A stretch of 8,024 nucleotides of DNA from Bacteroidaceae bacterium. Lineage in GTDB: Bacteria; Bacteroidota; Bacteroidia; Bacteroidales; Bacteroidaceae. Each line of letters starts with the position of its first letter. Position 1 is the stretch's first letter. Below the pieces are notes generated by a model. It was not told the DNA's origin. It saw only the letters and a list, made by a program, of their open reading frames with translations, and ran no database searches. Positions 1 through 7,600 of this stretch are shown here, one piece after another. Location: positions 1-8,024 of the forward strand of contig JAFUNW010000341.1 of assembly GCA_017472905.1 (NCBI GenBank), read 5' to 3'. The position numbers were made by a program, and so were the translations under genes.

Positions 1-2
1 CC

Positions 3-2552
3 TTCAACATTGCAGCCGACACCGATTTGAAGGCTACTTATACCAAGAACAATGTCTATGCCCTTAACCTCAAGGTGATTGACGACATGGAAAATATATA
101 CGGCAACGCCAACCTCGTAACCATCACTCCGGAAGGAAACTTGGTAAACGGCGTACACTACTACGAAGAGGGTACGGACGTGAAGTTGACCGTCAACAAC
201 AACAAGATTCTGACGTTCACCGGATGGGAAGACGGTACGACCAATGCCGAACGCATCGTCAACATGGACGGCGAGAAGAGCTTGACCGTAAACTATGCAG
301 TTGCCGACTACATCGTGGCTTGGGACCTCTATCAAGACCAACCGGGTAGCGAACGTGCTGCCGACTATAAGAGCAATCCGGAGAACGCCGGTCTGCTTTC
401 GTTGCGCAAAGCTGACGGAACAACTTCCGGCTGGCTGACACGCGGTGTCAATAACGGAGCAGAAGAGGGACGCTGGGGTGCACGCATCTGGAAGTTGCGT
501 TCCGAAGGTTGGTACTGGGAAGTTTCCTTCTCAACCAAAGGATTCAGCAACGTCACTATCTCGAACGGATTCGGCCATTCATACAATACCTATGCCAAAA
601 TGCAGGCCGAATACTCTATCAACGGAACTGACTTCACCGTTTTAGGAACATACGACATCCCGACACGCGGATGGGTTGACGGAGAATTTACCCTCCCGGC
701 CGAAGCAAACAACCAAGCCCGCGTATGGGTACGCTGGATGCCTGCTTCTGAAGAACTCGTAGGTAACGAAACCGATTATGACGGACTTTCTATCGGCGAC
801 ATCTTCGTATTGGGCGAAAGCGAACAGGCAAACGACCAAGTGGCTCCCGTACTTGTAAACAGCAACCCCGAGAACGGAGCAACCGGAGCTTCTGCAACCG
901 GAAGCATCGTCTTGACTTTCGATGAGCGACTCAAAGCCGGAACCGGTTCTGCAACATTGGGCGAAGAGAGCATCGCACCGACCGTAAACGGAAAGACTGC
1001 GATCTTCCAATACAGCGGATTGGAATACAATACGCAATATACCTTCACACTTCCGGCCGGAGTAATTACCGACCGTAGCGGCAACGCATACGAGGGATTG
1101 ACCATCCAATTCACCACAATGGAGCGCACTCAACCGACTGCACGTCTCTACGATGCAATCGTGGCTGCCGATGGTAGCGGAGACTACCTGACTGTACAAG
1201 AGGCTATCGATGCCGCTCCGGAAGGACGCGCCATTCCTTGGCTCATCTTCATCAAGAACGGAGAATACAAAGGACACGTTGACATTCCCAAGACGAAACC
1301 TTACCTCCACTTCATCGGACAAGAACGCGACAAAGTCATCATCACTGACGATCGCCTTTGCGGTGGAGAGAATGCCGTACACACCAGTGTAGGAGCAACC
1401 GTTGTAGTGAACTCCAACGACTGCTACTTCGACAACCTCACGCTCGAAAACTCTTGGGGACACGACAAGCAAGCCGGTCCGCAAGCCTTGGCTCTCAATA
1501 CTCTGGGCGACCGCACTGTATTCAAGAACGTGGCCATGCTCTCTTACCAAGACACATGGATTACCCCGTCTACTTCAAACTACCGTGCATACGTCAAAGA
1601 CTGCTTCATCGAGGGAGCTGTTGACTTTATCTACAACAGTGGAAATATCTACATCGATAACACCACACTCTACATCAACCGCAAGAGCGGCGGATACATC
1701 GTGGCTCCGTCACATGGCGCAGACGTGAAGTGGGGATACGTCTTCATGAACTGTACCATCACCGCTCCGGGCGTACCTTCAGAGACTGACGTATGGTTGG
1801 GCCGTCCTTGGCACAACAGTCCGAAGACTGTCTTCATCAACACCATCGCCGAAGTAACCATTCCGGCTAAGGGTTGGTATCCGACAATGGGAGGTCTTCC
1901 GGTTCTTTGGGCCGACTACAACACAATGGACAGCAACGGAAATCCCGTTGACTTGAGCCAACGCGAAAGTTCTTACTACTACACCGAATATTATAAGATT
2001 GAAGACGGAAAAGAAGTTATTGCTACTTCACGCCCATCAGCTGAAGACATGGCGAACTGGACGGAGAGAAAGGTTTGGGCACATGACGTGAAAAATACAT
2101 TGACCGCCGAAGAAGCAGCCCAATACACCGTCAAGAACGTATTGAGTGGAGACGACAACTGGCAGCCGAACATCATCACCGAATCGTGCGCGGCTCCCAA
2201 GGCTACCTTCAACGAGGACAAGACCGGCATCTCTTGGGAAGCTGTTCCTTACTCTATCTGCTACGTCATCGTTAAGAACGGTACGGAGGTTGAATTCACT
2301 ACCGAAACTTCTATCGCTGCCGAAGCCGGTGCCACTTACATGGTCTATGCAGCCAACGAGCAAGGAGGATTGAGCGAAGGAACCAATCCTGACCCCGCCA
2401 GCGGCATCGAAAATGTGGTTGTGACTGAAGCAGACATCGTTGCCATTTACTCCGTAAACGGCGTACAGTTGAAAGAGCTTCAAGAAGGCATCAACATCGT
2501 GAAGTTGATGGACAAAAACGGAAACATTGTTATTCGCAAAATAATAAAGTGA
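3..2552 (+). CDS. Multidomain secreted pectinesterase (CE8), 5' end outside the window
   Basis: Pectin methylesterase, predicted to hydrolyse methyl esters of homogalacturonan outside the cell or at its surface. The frame is open to the left edge, so the TTG at 27 is not the real start; signal peptide and first domains are missing. Residues here count from base 27. Seen: InlB-like repeat with FTGW (about 25-90); beta-rich, possibly carbohydrate-binding region (about 93-265); Big_5 Ig-like domain (about 272-365) with IVLTF and YTFTLPAGVITD; CE8 catalytic domain (about 376-655); PME-type tail; Fn3-like domain (about 720-785); sorting-type C-terminus (about 795-841). The CE8 residues are complete: GPQALAL (Q486), YQDT (Q508, D509 acid/base), VDFIY (D533 nucleophile), LGRPW (R593, W595). 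The usual ITAQ segment reads IVAPS. It is convergent with the next gene and has its own terminator. Function is well supported; methyl-esterified pectin as substrate is inferred from family. Confidence 0.93.
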   Translation, partial: FNIAADTDLKATYTKNNVYALNLKVIDDMENIYGNANLVTITPEGNLVNGVHYYEEGTDVKLTVNNNKILTFTGWEDGTTNAERIVNMDGEKSLTVNYAVADYIVAWDLYQDQPGSERAADYKSNPENAGLLSLRKADGTTSGWLTRGVNNGAEEGRWGARIWKLRSEGWYWEVSFSTKGFSNVTISNGFGHSYNTYAKMQAEYSINGTDFTVLGTYDIPTRGWVDGEFTLPAEANNQARVWVRWMPASEELVGNETDYDGLSIGDIFVLGESEQANDQVAPVLVNSNPENGATGASATGSIVLTFDERLKAGTGSATLGEESIAPTVNGKTAIFQYSGLEYNTQYTFTLPAGVITDRSGNAYEGLTIQFTTMERTQPTARLYDAIVAADGSGDYLTVQEAIDAAPEGRAIPWLIFIKNGEYKGHVDIPKTKPYLHFIGQERDKVIITDDRLCGGENAVHTSVGATVVVNSNDCYFDNLTLENSWGHDKQAGPQALALNTLGDRTVFKNVAMLSYQDTWITPSTSNYRAYVKDCFIEGAVDFIYNSGNIYIDNTTLYINRKSGGYIVAPSHGADVKWGYVFMNCTITAPGVPSETDVWLGRPWHNSPKTVFINTIAEVTIPAKGWYPTMGGLPVLWADYNTMDSNGNPVDLSQRESSYYYTEYYKIEDGKEVIATSRPSAEDMANWTERKVWAHDVKNTLTAEEAAQYTVKNVLSGDDNWQPNIITESCAAPKATFNEDKTGISWEAVPYSICYVIVKNGTEVEFTTETSIAAEAGATYMVYAANEQGGLSEGTNPDPASGIENVVVTEADIVAIYSVNGVQLKELQEGINIVKLMDKNGNIVIRKIIK

Positions 2553-2577
2553 TTCTGAAAAACACACATGAAGTAGT

Positions 2578-2616
2578 AAAGGGGGTTGCGCGTGAGGCGT
2601 AACCCCTTTTTCTTTC
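2578..2616 (+). terminator. Rho-independent terminator of the pectinesterase gene
   Basis: A 10-bp stem, GGGGTTGCGC (2582-2591) with GCGTAACCCC (2597-2606), contains one G-U pair and a 5-base loop. A T-rich run (TTTTTCTTT) follows directly. It lies about 30 bases after the stop codon, where the terminator of the plus-strand gene is expected. Confidence 0.9.
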
Positions 2617-2666
2617 ACCGAAACATGCCTTGCGAGTCGGGGGTGAAAATCCATTGCCTCGTCCAT

Positions 2667-2756
2667 GCAAATCTGCTGCCTTGCAGAGTTGCGTCCGCAG
2701 TGCAGCAGATTTGCTTCTGCTGGGCAGCAAAAAATGCTCCGCAGTGCAGCAGATTT
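2667..2756. repeat. Intergenic repeat cluster (direct and inverted copies)
   Basis: The 19-base unit TCCGCAGTGCAGCAGATTT occurs exactly at 2694-2712 and 2738-2756, a period of 44 bases. The core GCAGCAGATTTGC (2702-2714) is also present as a perfect 13-base inverted copy at 2667-2679, so the left half can fold into a 13-bp stem with a 22-base loop. There are thus three copies of GCAGCAGATTT, one of them reversed. The region is neither a terminator (no T run follows) nor a CRISPR array. It may be a dispersed intergenic palindromic element or a structured 3' RNA; that is inference. Confidence 0.75.
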
Positions 2757-2893
2757 CCGAGAGCAAGCCGCACATTTTTAACCGCCCGGCATGAATCGGA
2801 AAAACGAGCTAAAAACGAATTCGAATCGCGGTAGTTTTTACCAAACGCAATACTTGCCATGTTTACCGGACACCCCGCAAATGAAAAAGGCCA

Positions 2894-2938
2894 AGAAAAA
2901 TCCTCCGGAAGCATTTCATATTCTGCTTCCGGAGGATT
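2894..2938 (-). terminator. Rho-independent terminator of the DUF4038/GH140-like gene
   Basis: A perfect 15-bp inverted repeat (AATCCTCCGGAAGCA at 2899-2913 and its complement at 2924-2938) encloses a 10-base loop. Read on the minus strand, the stem runs into TTTTTCTTGG, which gives the U tract. It lies about 65 bases beyond the stop codon of the minus-strand gene. Read on the plus strand there is only a weak T content after the stem, so it mainly serves the minus strand. Confidence 0.87.
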
Positions 2939-3004
2939 CTATATTGTCTGTTCGGTGTTTCTCGGAATCTATCCCTAAAGAAAAATCGTCAGCTAAAAGC
3001 AGCA

Positions 3005-4546
3005 CTACTCCTCGTAGCTCTTCTTTTCCGAAATTTCTGCTACGGGCTTCATCAGTCGATAGTCGGCTTCAGCATCGGTTACGACCAAAACAATGTCTTT
3101 CCCAATTCCCGATTCGGCAGGAGTAAAGGTTGAAACTCTGTTTTTGAACTCACCGATGTAGCTATACGCGCCCGTTACGGGACTATACCACCAAGCCTTT
3201 TTCTTTCGTCCGCTGATTTTCGTCAGGTCAATCTGCATGGGGCGACCGAGGTAGTTATAAACCAAGAGATAGTTGCTTCCGCGTGTAGCCAACAGGCGGC
3301 TGTATCGCAACTTGACAATTGCAGAATCGGCCGGAACGATGGTTCCATCGGGAGGGAGCAGGTCTGCAGGAGTGGTGGTCAGCGGCATTTCATCGCATTG
3401 ACGTTGCAACTCATCGCTCGCAGCTATAATCGTCTGGTCGGGCACACGCTCTTCATACGGAAAAGTCAACATCAGTTTCTTCAAGTGTTGCATCTGATTG
3501 AATCCGGGGAAATCCAAAGCATCCCACCAAGGCGTATCGGCAAAATAGGCCGGTCCCAAACCGGGACGATAGAACTGTATGAGGTCGTTGCAACCATAGG
3601 TGTGTCCGCAGGCACCGGCAAAAACCGACCAGTAAGCATATCGGCGCACATCGGCCGCCATCCAACGCGGTTCGGTGTTGTGGTGAAGCCCTTGGGGGAT
3701 GTTCTCGTAAGAGGGTTCCCCGTCAAGGACGGGTTTCAGCGGCGACACGCCCAACGACTGCTCTACGTATCGCCAATTGTCCTCTTCGGTATTTTCCGGT
3801 ATGGGATAGGCTTTGTTCCCCATGCGTTGCCCGTAGCGGCGATGCCCACTCTGAAACATGTGGAAGTCAATCCATTCCGCATCGGGAAAAAACTCTGACG
3901 AGCAGGTGCGTCCACGCGGATGAAAGGTCATCAGGTGGTTCTTGTCGATGCTCCGAATGGTTCGTGCAAGAGTCTCCCACACCTCCGTTTGGATGTTCCC
4001 TTGTATGTCTCCGCCGATAATCCAAACGATATTGGGACGGTCTTTGTAGCGATTGGCAAGAAAAGTTCCGTATTTCACAGCCTCATCTTGCGTCATCCGG
4101 CCGCTTTTCACCAGTCCGCCCCAGATGCAGACCATTCCGATATAGATACCGTTTCGCTCGGCCGTTTCGATAATGAAATCCATGTGGTCCCAATAACCGT
4201 AAACGCCCGGTCGGTCGATGTTCGTGAAGTCGTATCCGAACGGATGGGAAGACTGACCGTAGATGTTGTAGGCGGGGACGCCGTTGACAGTCTGCACCTG
4301 CACAACATTGTAGCCTGCTTTGGAACAACGGCCCAAGTAAAAGCCGGCCTCATCGCGGGTAAGTCGTTCGGGCAACAGCCACCCGGTCTCGCCCTGCCAG
4401 AAGAAAGGGGTTCCGTTTTCGTGAATCAGATAACGGCCGTTCTCGCTGACACGCAACGGACCGTTTTTCCAAGGAATTTCGGTCTTCGCTCCGACAAAGA
4501 GCGTTGAAAGACTCAACAAAAGCGACAGAAATAACAGTTTTTTCAT
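3005..4546 (-). CDS. Exported DUF4038 (apiosidase-like, GH140-type) glycoside hydrolase
   Basis: A 513-residue exported protein. Residues 1-20 form a type I signal peptide (MKK, a leucine-rich core, then VGA before K21) with no lipobox cysteine, which supports this start. Residues about 30-365 match the DUF4038/apiosidase-like TIM barrel: FFWQGETGW (48-56), WIIGGD (175-180), DGEPSYE (275-281) and GACGHTYG (311-318). D180 and E277 are the candidate catalytic acids; as I recall, the catalytic pair of the B. thetaiotaomicron GH140 apiosidase BT1012 has the same spacing. Residues about 405-492 (LVYNYLGRP, AWWYSPVTG) match the Collagen_bind_2-like beta domain that usually follows. In characterised GH140 enzymes the barrel removes apiose from rhamnogalacturonan-II; DUF4038 is broader, so the exact substrate is unproven. 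The gene is complete, lies 153 bases past the Ig-repeat gene and a terminator, and has no sorting-type tail, so it may be periplasmic. Confidence 0.88.
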   Translation of the reverse strand: MKKLLFLSLLLSLSTLFVGAKTEIPWKNGPLRVSENGRYLIHENGTPFFWQGETGWLLPERLTRDEAGFYLGRCSKAGYNVVQVQTVNGVPAYNIYGQSSHPFGYDFTNIDRPGVYGYWDHMDFIIETAERNGIYIGMVCIWGGLVKSGRMTQDEAVKYGTFLANRYKDRPNIVWIIGGDIQGNIQTEVWETLARTIRSIDKNHLMTFHPRGRTCSSEFFPDAEWIDFHMFQSGHRRYGQRMGNKAYPIPENTEEDNWRYVEQSLGVSPLKPVLDGEPSYENIPQGLHHNTEPRWMAADVRRYAYWSVFAGACGHTYGCNDLIQFYRPGLGPAYFADTPWWDALDFPGFNQMQHLKKLMLTFPYEERVPDQTIIAASDELQRQCDEMPLTTTPADLLPPDGTIVPADSAIVKLRYSRLLATRGSNYLLVYNYLGRPMQIDLTKISGRKKKAWWYSPVTGAYSYIGEFKNRVSTFTPAESGIGKDIVLVVTDAEADYRLMKPVAEISEKKSYEE

Positions 4547-4579
4547 CTTTGAATGTTCATTTATGGGTTAATAATTTTG

Positions 4580-4611
4580 CAAAGAAACGGAAAATATCCC
4601 GACCAAACAAA
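4580..4611 (-). promoter_or_regulatory. Candidate Bacteroidales-type promoter for the DUF4038 gene
   Basis: Read on the minus strand, TTTG (4608-4611) is followed after 20 bases by TTTCTTTG (4580-4587), one mismatch from the Bacteroidales -7 consensus TAnnTTTG. The spacing fits the known -33/-7 arrangement and would give a leader of about 30 bases. Three overlapping TTTG copies (4604-4615) make the -33 choice ambiguous. A terminator lies just upstream, so the gene does need its own promoter. No strong Shine-Dalgarno site precedes the ATG, only A-rich sequence. Confidence 0.4.
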
Positions 4612-4631
4612 CAAAAGCCAAACAAGCTTTC

Positions 4632-4672
4632 TAAAAAACACAAAAGCGGGGCGACATTGCTGCCGCCCCGCT
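4632..4672 (-). terminator. Rho-independent terminator of the Ig-repeat protein gene
   Basis: A perfect 9-bp GC-rich stem, AGCGGGGCG (4645-4653) with CGCCCCGCT (4664-4672), has a 10-base loop. On the minus strand it is followed by TTTTGTGTTTTTT. It begins 28 bases after the stop codon of the Ig-repeat gene and separates it from the DUF4038 gene. Confidence 0.92.
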
Positions 4673-4699
4673 CTCTATCGGATTAACCCAAGGTTAAAC

Positions 4700-7600
4700 T
4701 TATTTCTTTACGACCATTTTCACAGTGGTTACTGTACCATCGGCATAAAGGGTCTTCTTAACGATAACGCCTTCAACCGGCTCGGTCAATTCTACACCGC
4801 TCAATGTGAAGTACTTCACTGCTACAACCTCCTTATTGGCATCAATATCAACACCAACGGTCAGGTTATTTTCAGCTATAAAGGCATCCAACGCCTTTTC
4901 GAGCTCTTCCTTGGCAGCCAGAATGTCTTCCAACATGTACCAGTTGGGCTGCATCACAATTCTATCGGCGCTCTGAATAGTAGCCTGAAGTCCGGCTTCA
5001 TCGGTACGAGTAGCCTCATCGATGGATTCGTACACCTGAGTAGCTCTTGCAACCAAGGCTTCGAGTTCTGCAACGACCACTTGTTTTTCGAATCTTTCCT
5101 TCCAAGCAGATACAGCTTCGTTCAACGCATCAGCCTGTGCCTGAATCTCTTCCAACGTATGGTTGTTCAAATCAGCCAAGATAGCTTCGCCCTCTTCAAT
5201 CAACGGATTAACCAAAGCAATCACATCTGCATGATCGGCGTTGGTGGCATCCAACGTAGCAATCCAAGCCTTGGCATCTGCAACGGCAGTCGTCAAGTTG
5301 GCTACAGCCGGATTGGTCATTTGAACAAAGAAGTTCAGGTTTATCTCCTTGTTGTAGAGATAAGTCGTATACCAATCATCAAGTACGAACGAACTTTCGT
5401 AGAACAGTCCCTCCGGAATGCTCAGTTGGTAGACGCCTTTTTCCGTCAGAGCAGTGGCGGGGGTAATCGTAACCTCCTTGCCTGAGAATGTATAGGTGAG
5501 TTCTCCACCGACAGCCTTGCCATCAGCATCTTTCAACTCAATGCCACCTAACCAAGGAGACATACCGTTCGGGTCGTATTCCGGATAAACATCGGTTGAG
5601 AAGGTCAAGACAATCTTTTCAACTTTCTCCAGATTTTCTCCTTCCGGCGTATAAGAAACCAGCTTCAACGAAGGTTGGATATAGTAAGACAATACTACGT
5701 GACCATCGTACGAATCGTTCGGATTAGCACCAACGGCCTTGCCTTCAGCATCCACAACGCCCAAAACGATTTGGTATTCTCCGTAAGTGTTGGCAGCAAT
5801 CACTTCGGCCGGAACTTGAATCTTCACTTTTTCGCCGTCAATCGTAGCTGTCAAAGCGTCAGCACCTTCCGGAGTCTCTTCCATCGCATACGGAGTTGCT
5901 CCACCTGAACCCAAACCATAGATAGCAGTGATTTCCTTAACGGCTGCGCTGAAGGTTACGACAATCTCAGCCGGCAATTCCTCAACAGTAGAACCGGTGT
6001 TGGCATAAGTATCCGGAGTGACGTCAGTCACAGTAATGTCTGAGAAATCAGCAGGAATTATAACAGAGCTTGTATAATATGGATTATAGATTGCACCATC
6101 TGCCAAGCCAAGGTCCTCTTTGCTTGCGTCATACAAACTGTTGTAAATCCAACCTTCCGGCAATACGATGTAGTATTCACCCGGAGTAGTCACAGCCTCA
6201 TTCAACGTCATGATGATGGTTTTCGGGTCGTTGGCGTCTACACTCAAGGTTCCTTCCATCTCAAAGTCGCCGTAGTTGGTCAAGTAAGGAGCGTTTTCGC
6301 CTGTAGCCAGATTTACATTGTCAGCAAATGTAAATTTGATGGTTTGAAGAGAAGTTGTTACTTCCGCGCCATTTGCGGGATCAATGCTTTCAATAGCAAA
6401 GCGGTCGTCTGTCAACGAATAAGTCAACGTGAACTTACCTTCTGTTTCACCGTAAGTAATTACGTTACCGTCCTTGTCTTTCAAATCTTCGAGAACAACA
6501 GCAAATTTCTTGGTCGTGTTGGAGAGAGTTACCTCCGGCAAAGTAAGAATTGCTTGGTAAGTTGTAATACCGTAGCGGTCGGTAGTCGGCTCTCCCAATA
6601 CGAAGTTGGCAGCCGGGATGTCGGTCTTCTCGTTTGTTACCAAATCAAGCACATAACCGGTTCCATAAACAACTTCGCCATCGAATGTCAATTCGATTTC
6701 AGAAGGAACACTTTCTTGTGCGTTATCTTCATACGGATAAACGGAGCTGCAAACGATTCCTGCGAGCGTCAGTTCTACAGAGGGGTTCTCTGCAAGTTTG
6801 TTGTCGGCAAAGTCTTGATCCTGTACGTTCTCCAGAACAACCTGAATCTTATCGCCGACTTTCAATTCGTACTTCTCTTTGATTGCTTCGATGGTGTCGC
6901 CCAAGCAAACGGCATAGTAGAGATTACCGGAACCTAATTTATTCTTGCTTGTCACGTCTATCTTCGCATTGTCTTTTGAGGGCAAAACTACGTATGCTTT
7001 CACCTCATCAGCGTTGATACCGGTGTTGAATCTGAAGTCTACGGCTCCATATTGGTAGCTCAAGTCTGTGCGTATGGCGCGGCTGTACAAATCTCCGTCT
7101 TTGTGACTCGTTTGAGTTACGGCAATCGGCTCATACGGTTGTCCGGCCTCGAATACAAGGTCAAAGATACGGCTCTTACCATAATAATAGAACGTGATAT
7201 AGTAAGTTTCTCCGGCCTGTACACCCATCCAATAGCTGTAGTTAGCTGTCTCTTCATCTTGTGTACCGTTCAGCGTCTTGCGGATATACCAAGAGTCCGG
7301 TCCGTCAGTTGTGCGGATGGTAGTGGATTGGTTATAATTGGTATTGAAGTAGAGGCGACCGGTTTCTGTAGCTGTGTAAGTTACATACGTTGTTCCGCTG
7401 TTGGCTATGTTGTATTTGCGATCAACAATCAGTTCAGTCGGAGCTTCTTTATACTCATCACCACCGGGAAGGTCTACGACCCAACTCGGATCCCAATATT
7501 CAGGATCTACATTGATGGTGTAGGTAACCTCTGCGTTCACGTTCTCACCGTCATATTCCTTCACTGCACCGGCAGGGATAGTTACGGTGTACGCACCTTT

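Larger units (their letters stand above)
2617..3004. other. Gene-free gap between convergent genes
   Basis: Apart from the repeat cluster and the minus-strand terminator listed separately, I see no gene here. Short open frames cross it on both strands, but they run through the repeats or start inside a terminator hairpin, and none resembles a known family. There is no tRNA-like fold and no recognisable insertion-sequence end. Bases 2761-2893 and 2939-3004 show nothing that I can name. Confidence 0.6.

Noticed and set aside
27..29. TTG at 27 as start of the pectinesterase
   Set aside because: The frame is open upstream to the window edge, the preceding residues (FNIAADTD) continue the domain, and no signal peptide follows. 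The gene starts outside the window.
642..1550. 302-residue open frame antisense to the pectinesterase
   Set aside because: It lies wholly inside a gene with clear CE8 and Ig motifs, is serine/valine/cysteine-rich without domain-like patterns, and has no signal, leader or family resemblance. It is a codon-bias shadow.
2694..2756. Possible CRISPR array
   Set aside because: There are only two direct copies of 19 bases, with an inverted third copy nearby and no cas genes. This does not fit a CRISPR array.
2586..2834. 82-residue plus-strand open frame in the gap
   Set aside because: It starts inside the pectinesterase terminator stem, crosses the repeats and resembles nothing known.
2615..2914. 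99-residue minus-strand open frame in the gap
   Set aside because: Its ATG lies inside the terminator hairpin and most of it is translated repeat sequence. It is more likely a by-product of the repeat cluster than a gene.
4553..5485. 310-residue plus-strand open frame opposite the end of the Ig-repeat gene
   Set aside because: It runs through the minus-strand terminator hairpin and the sorting-tail coding region, and its protein is low-complexity in appearance with no recognisable motif. The minus-strand frame has clear domain structure.
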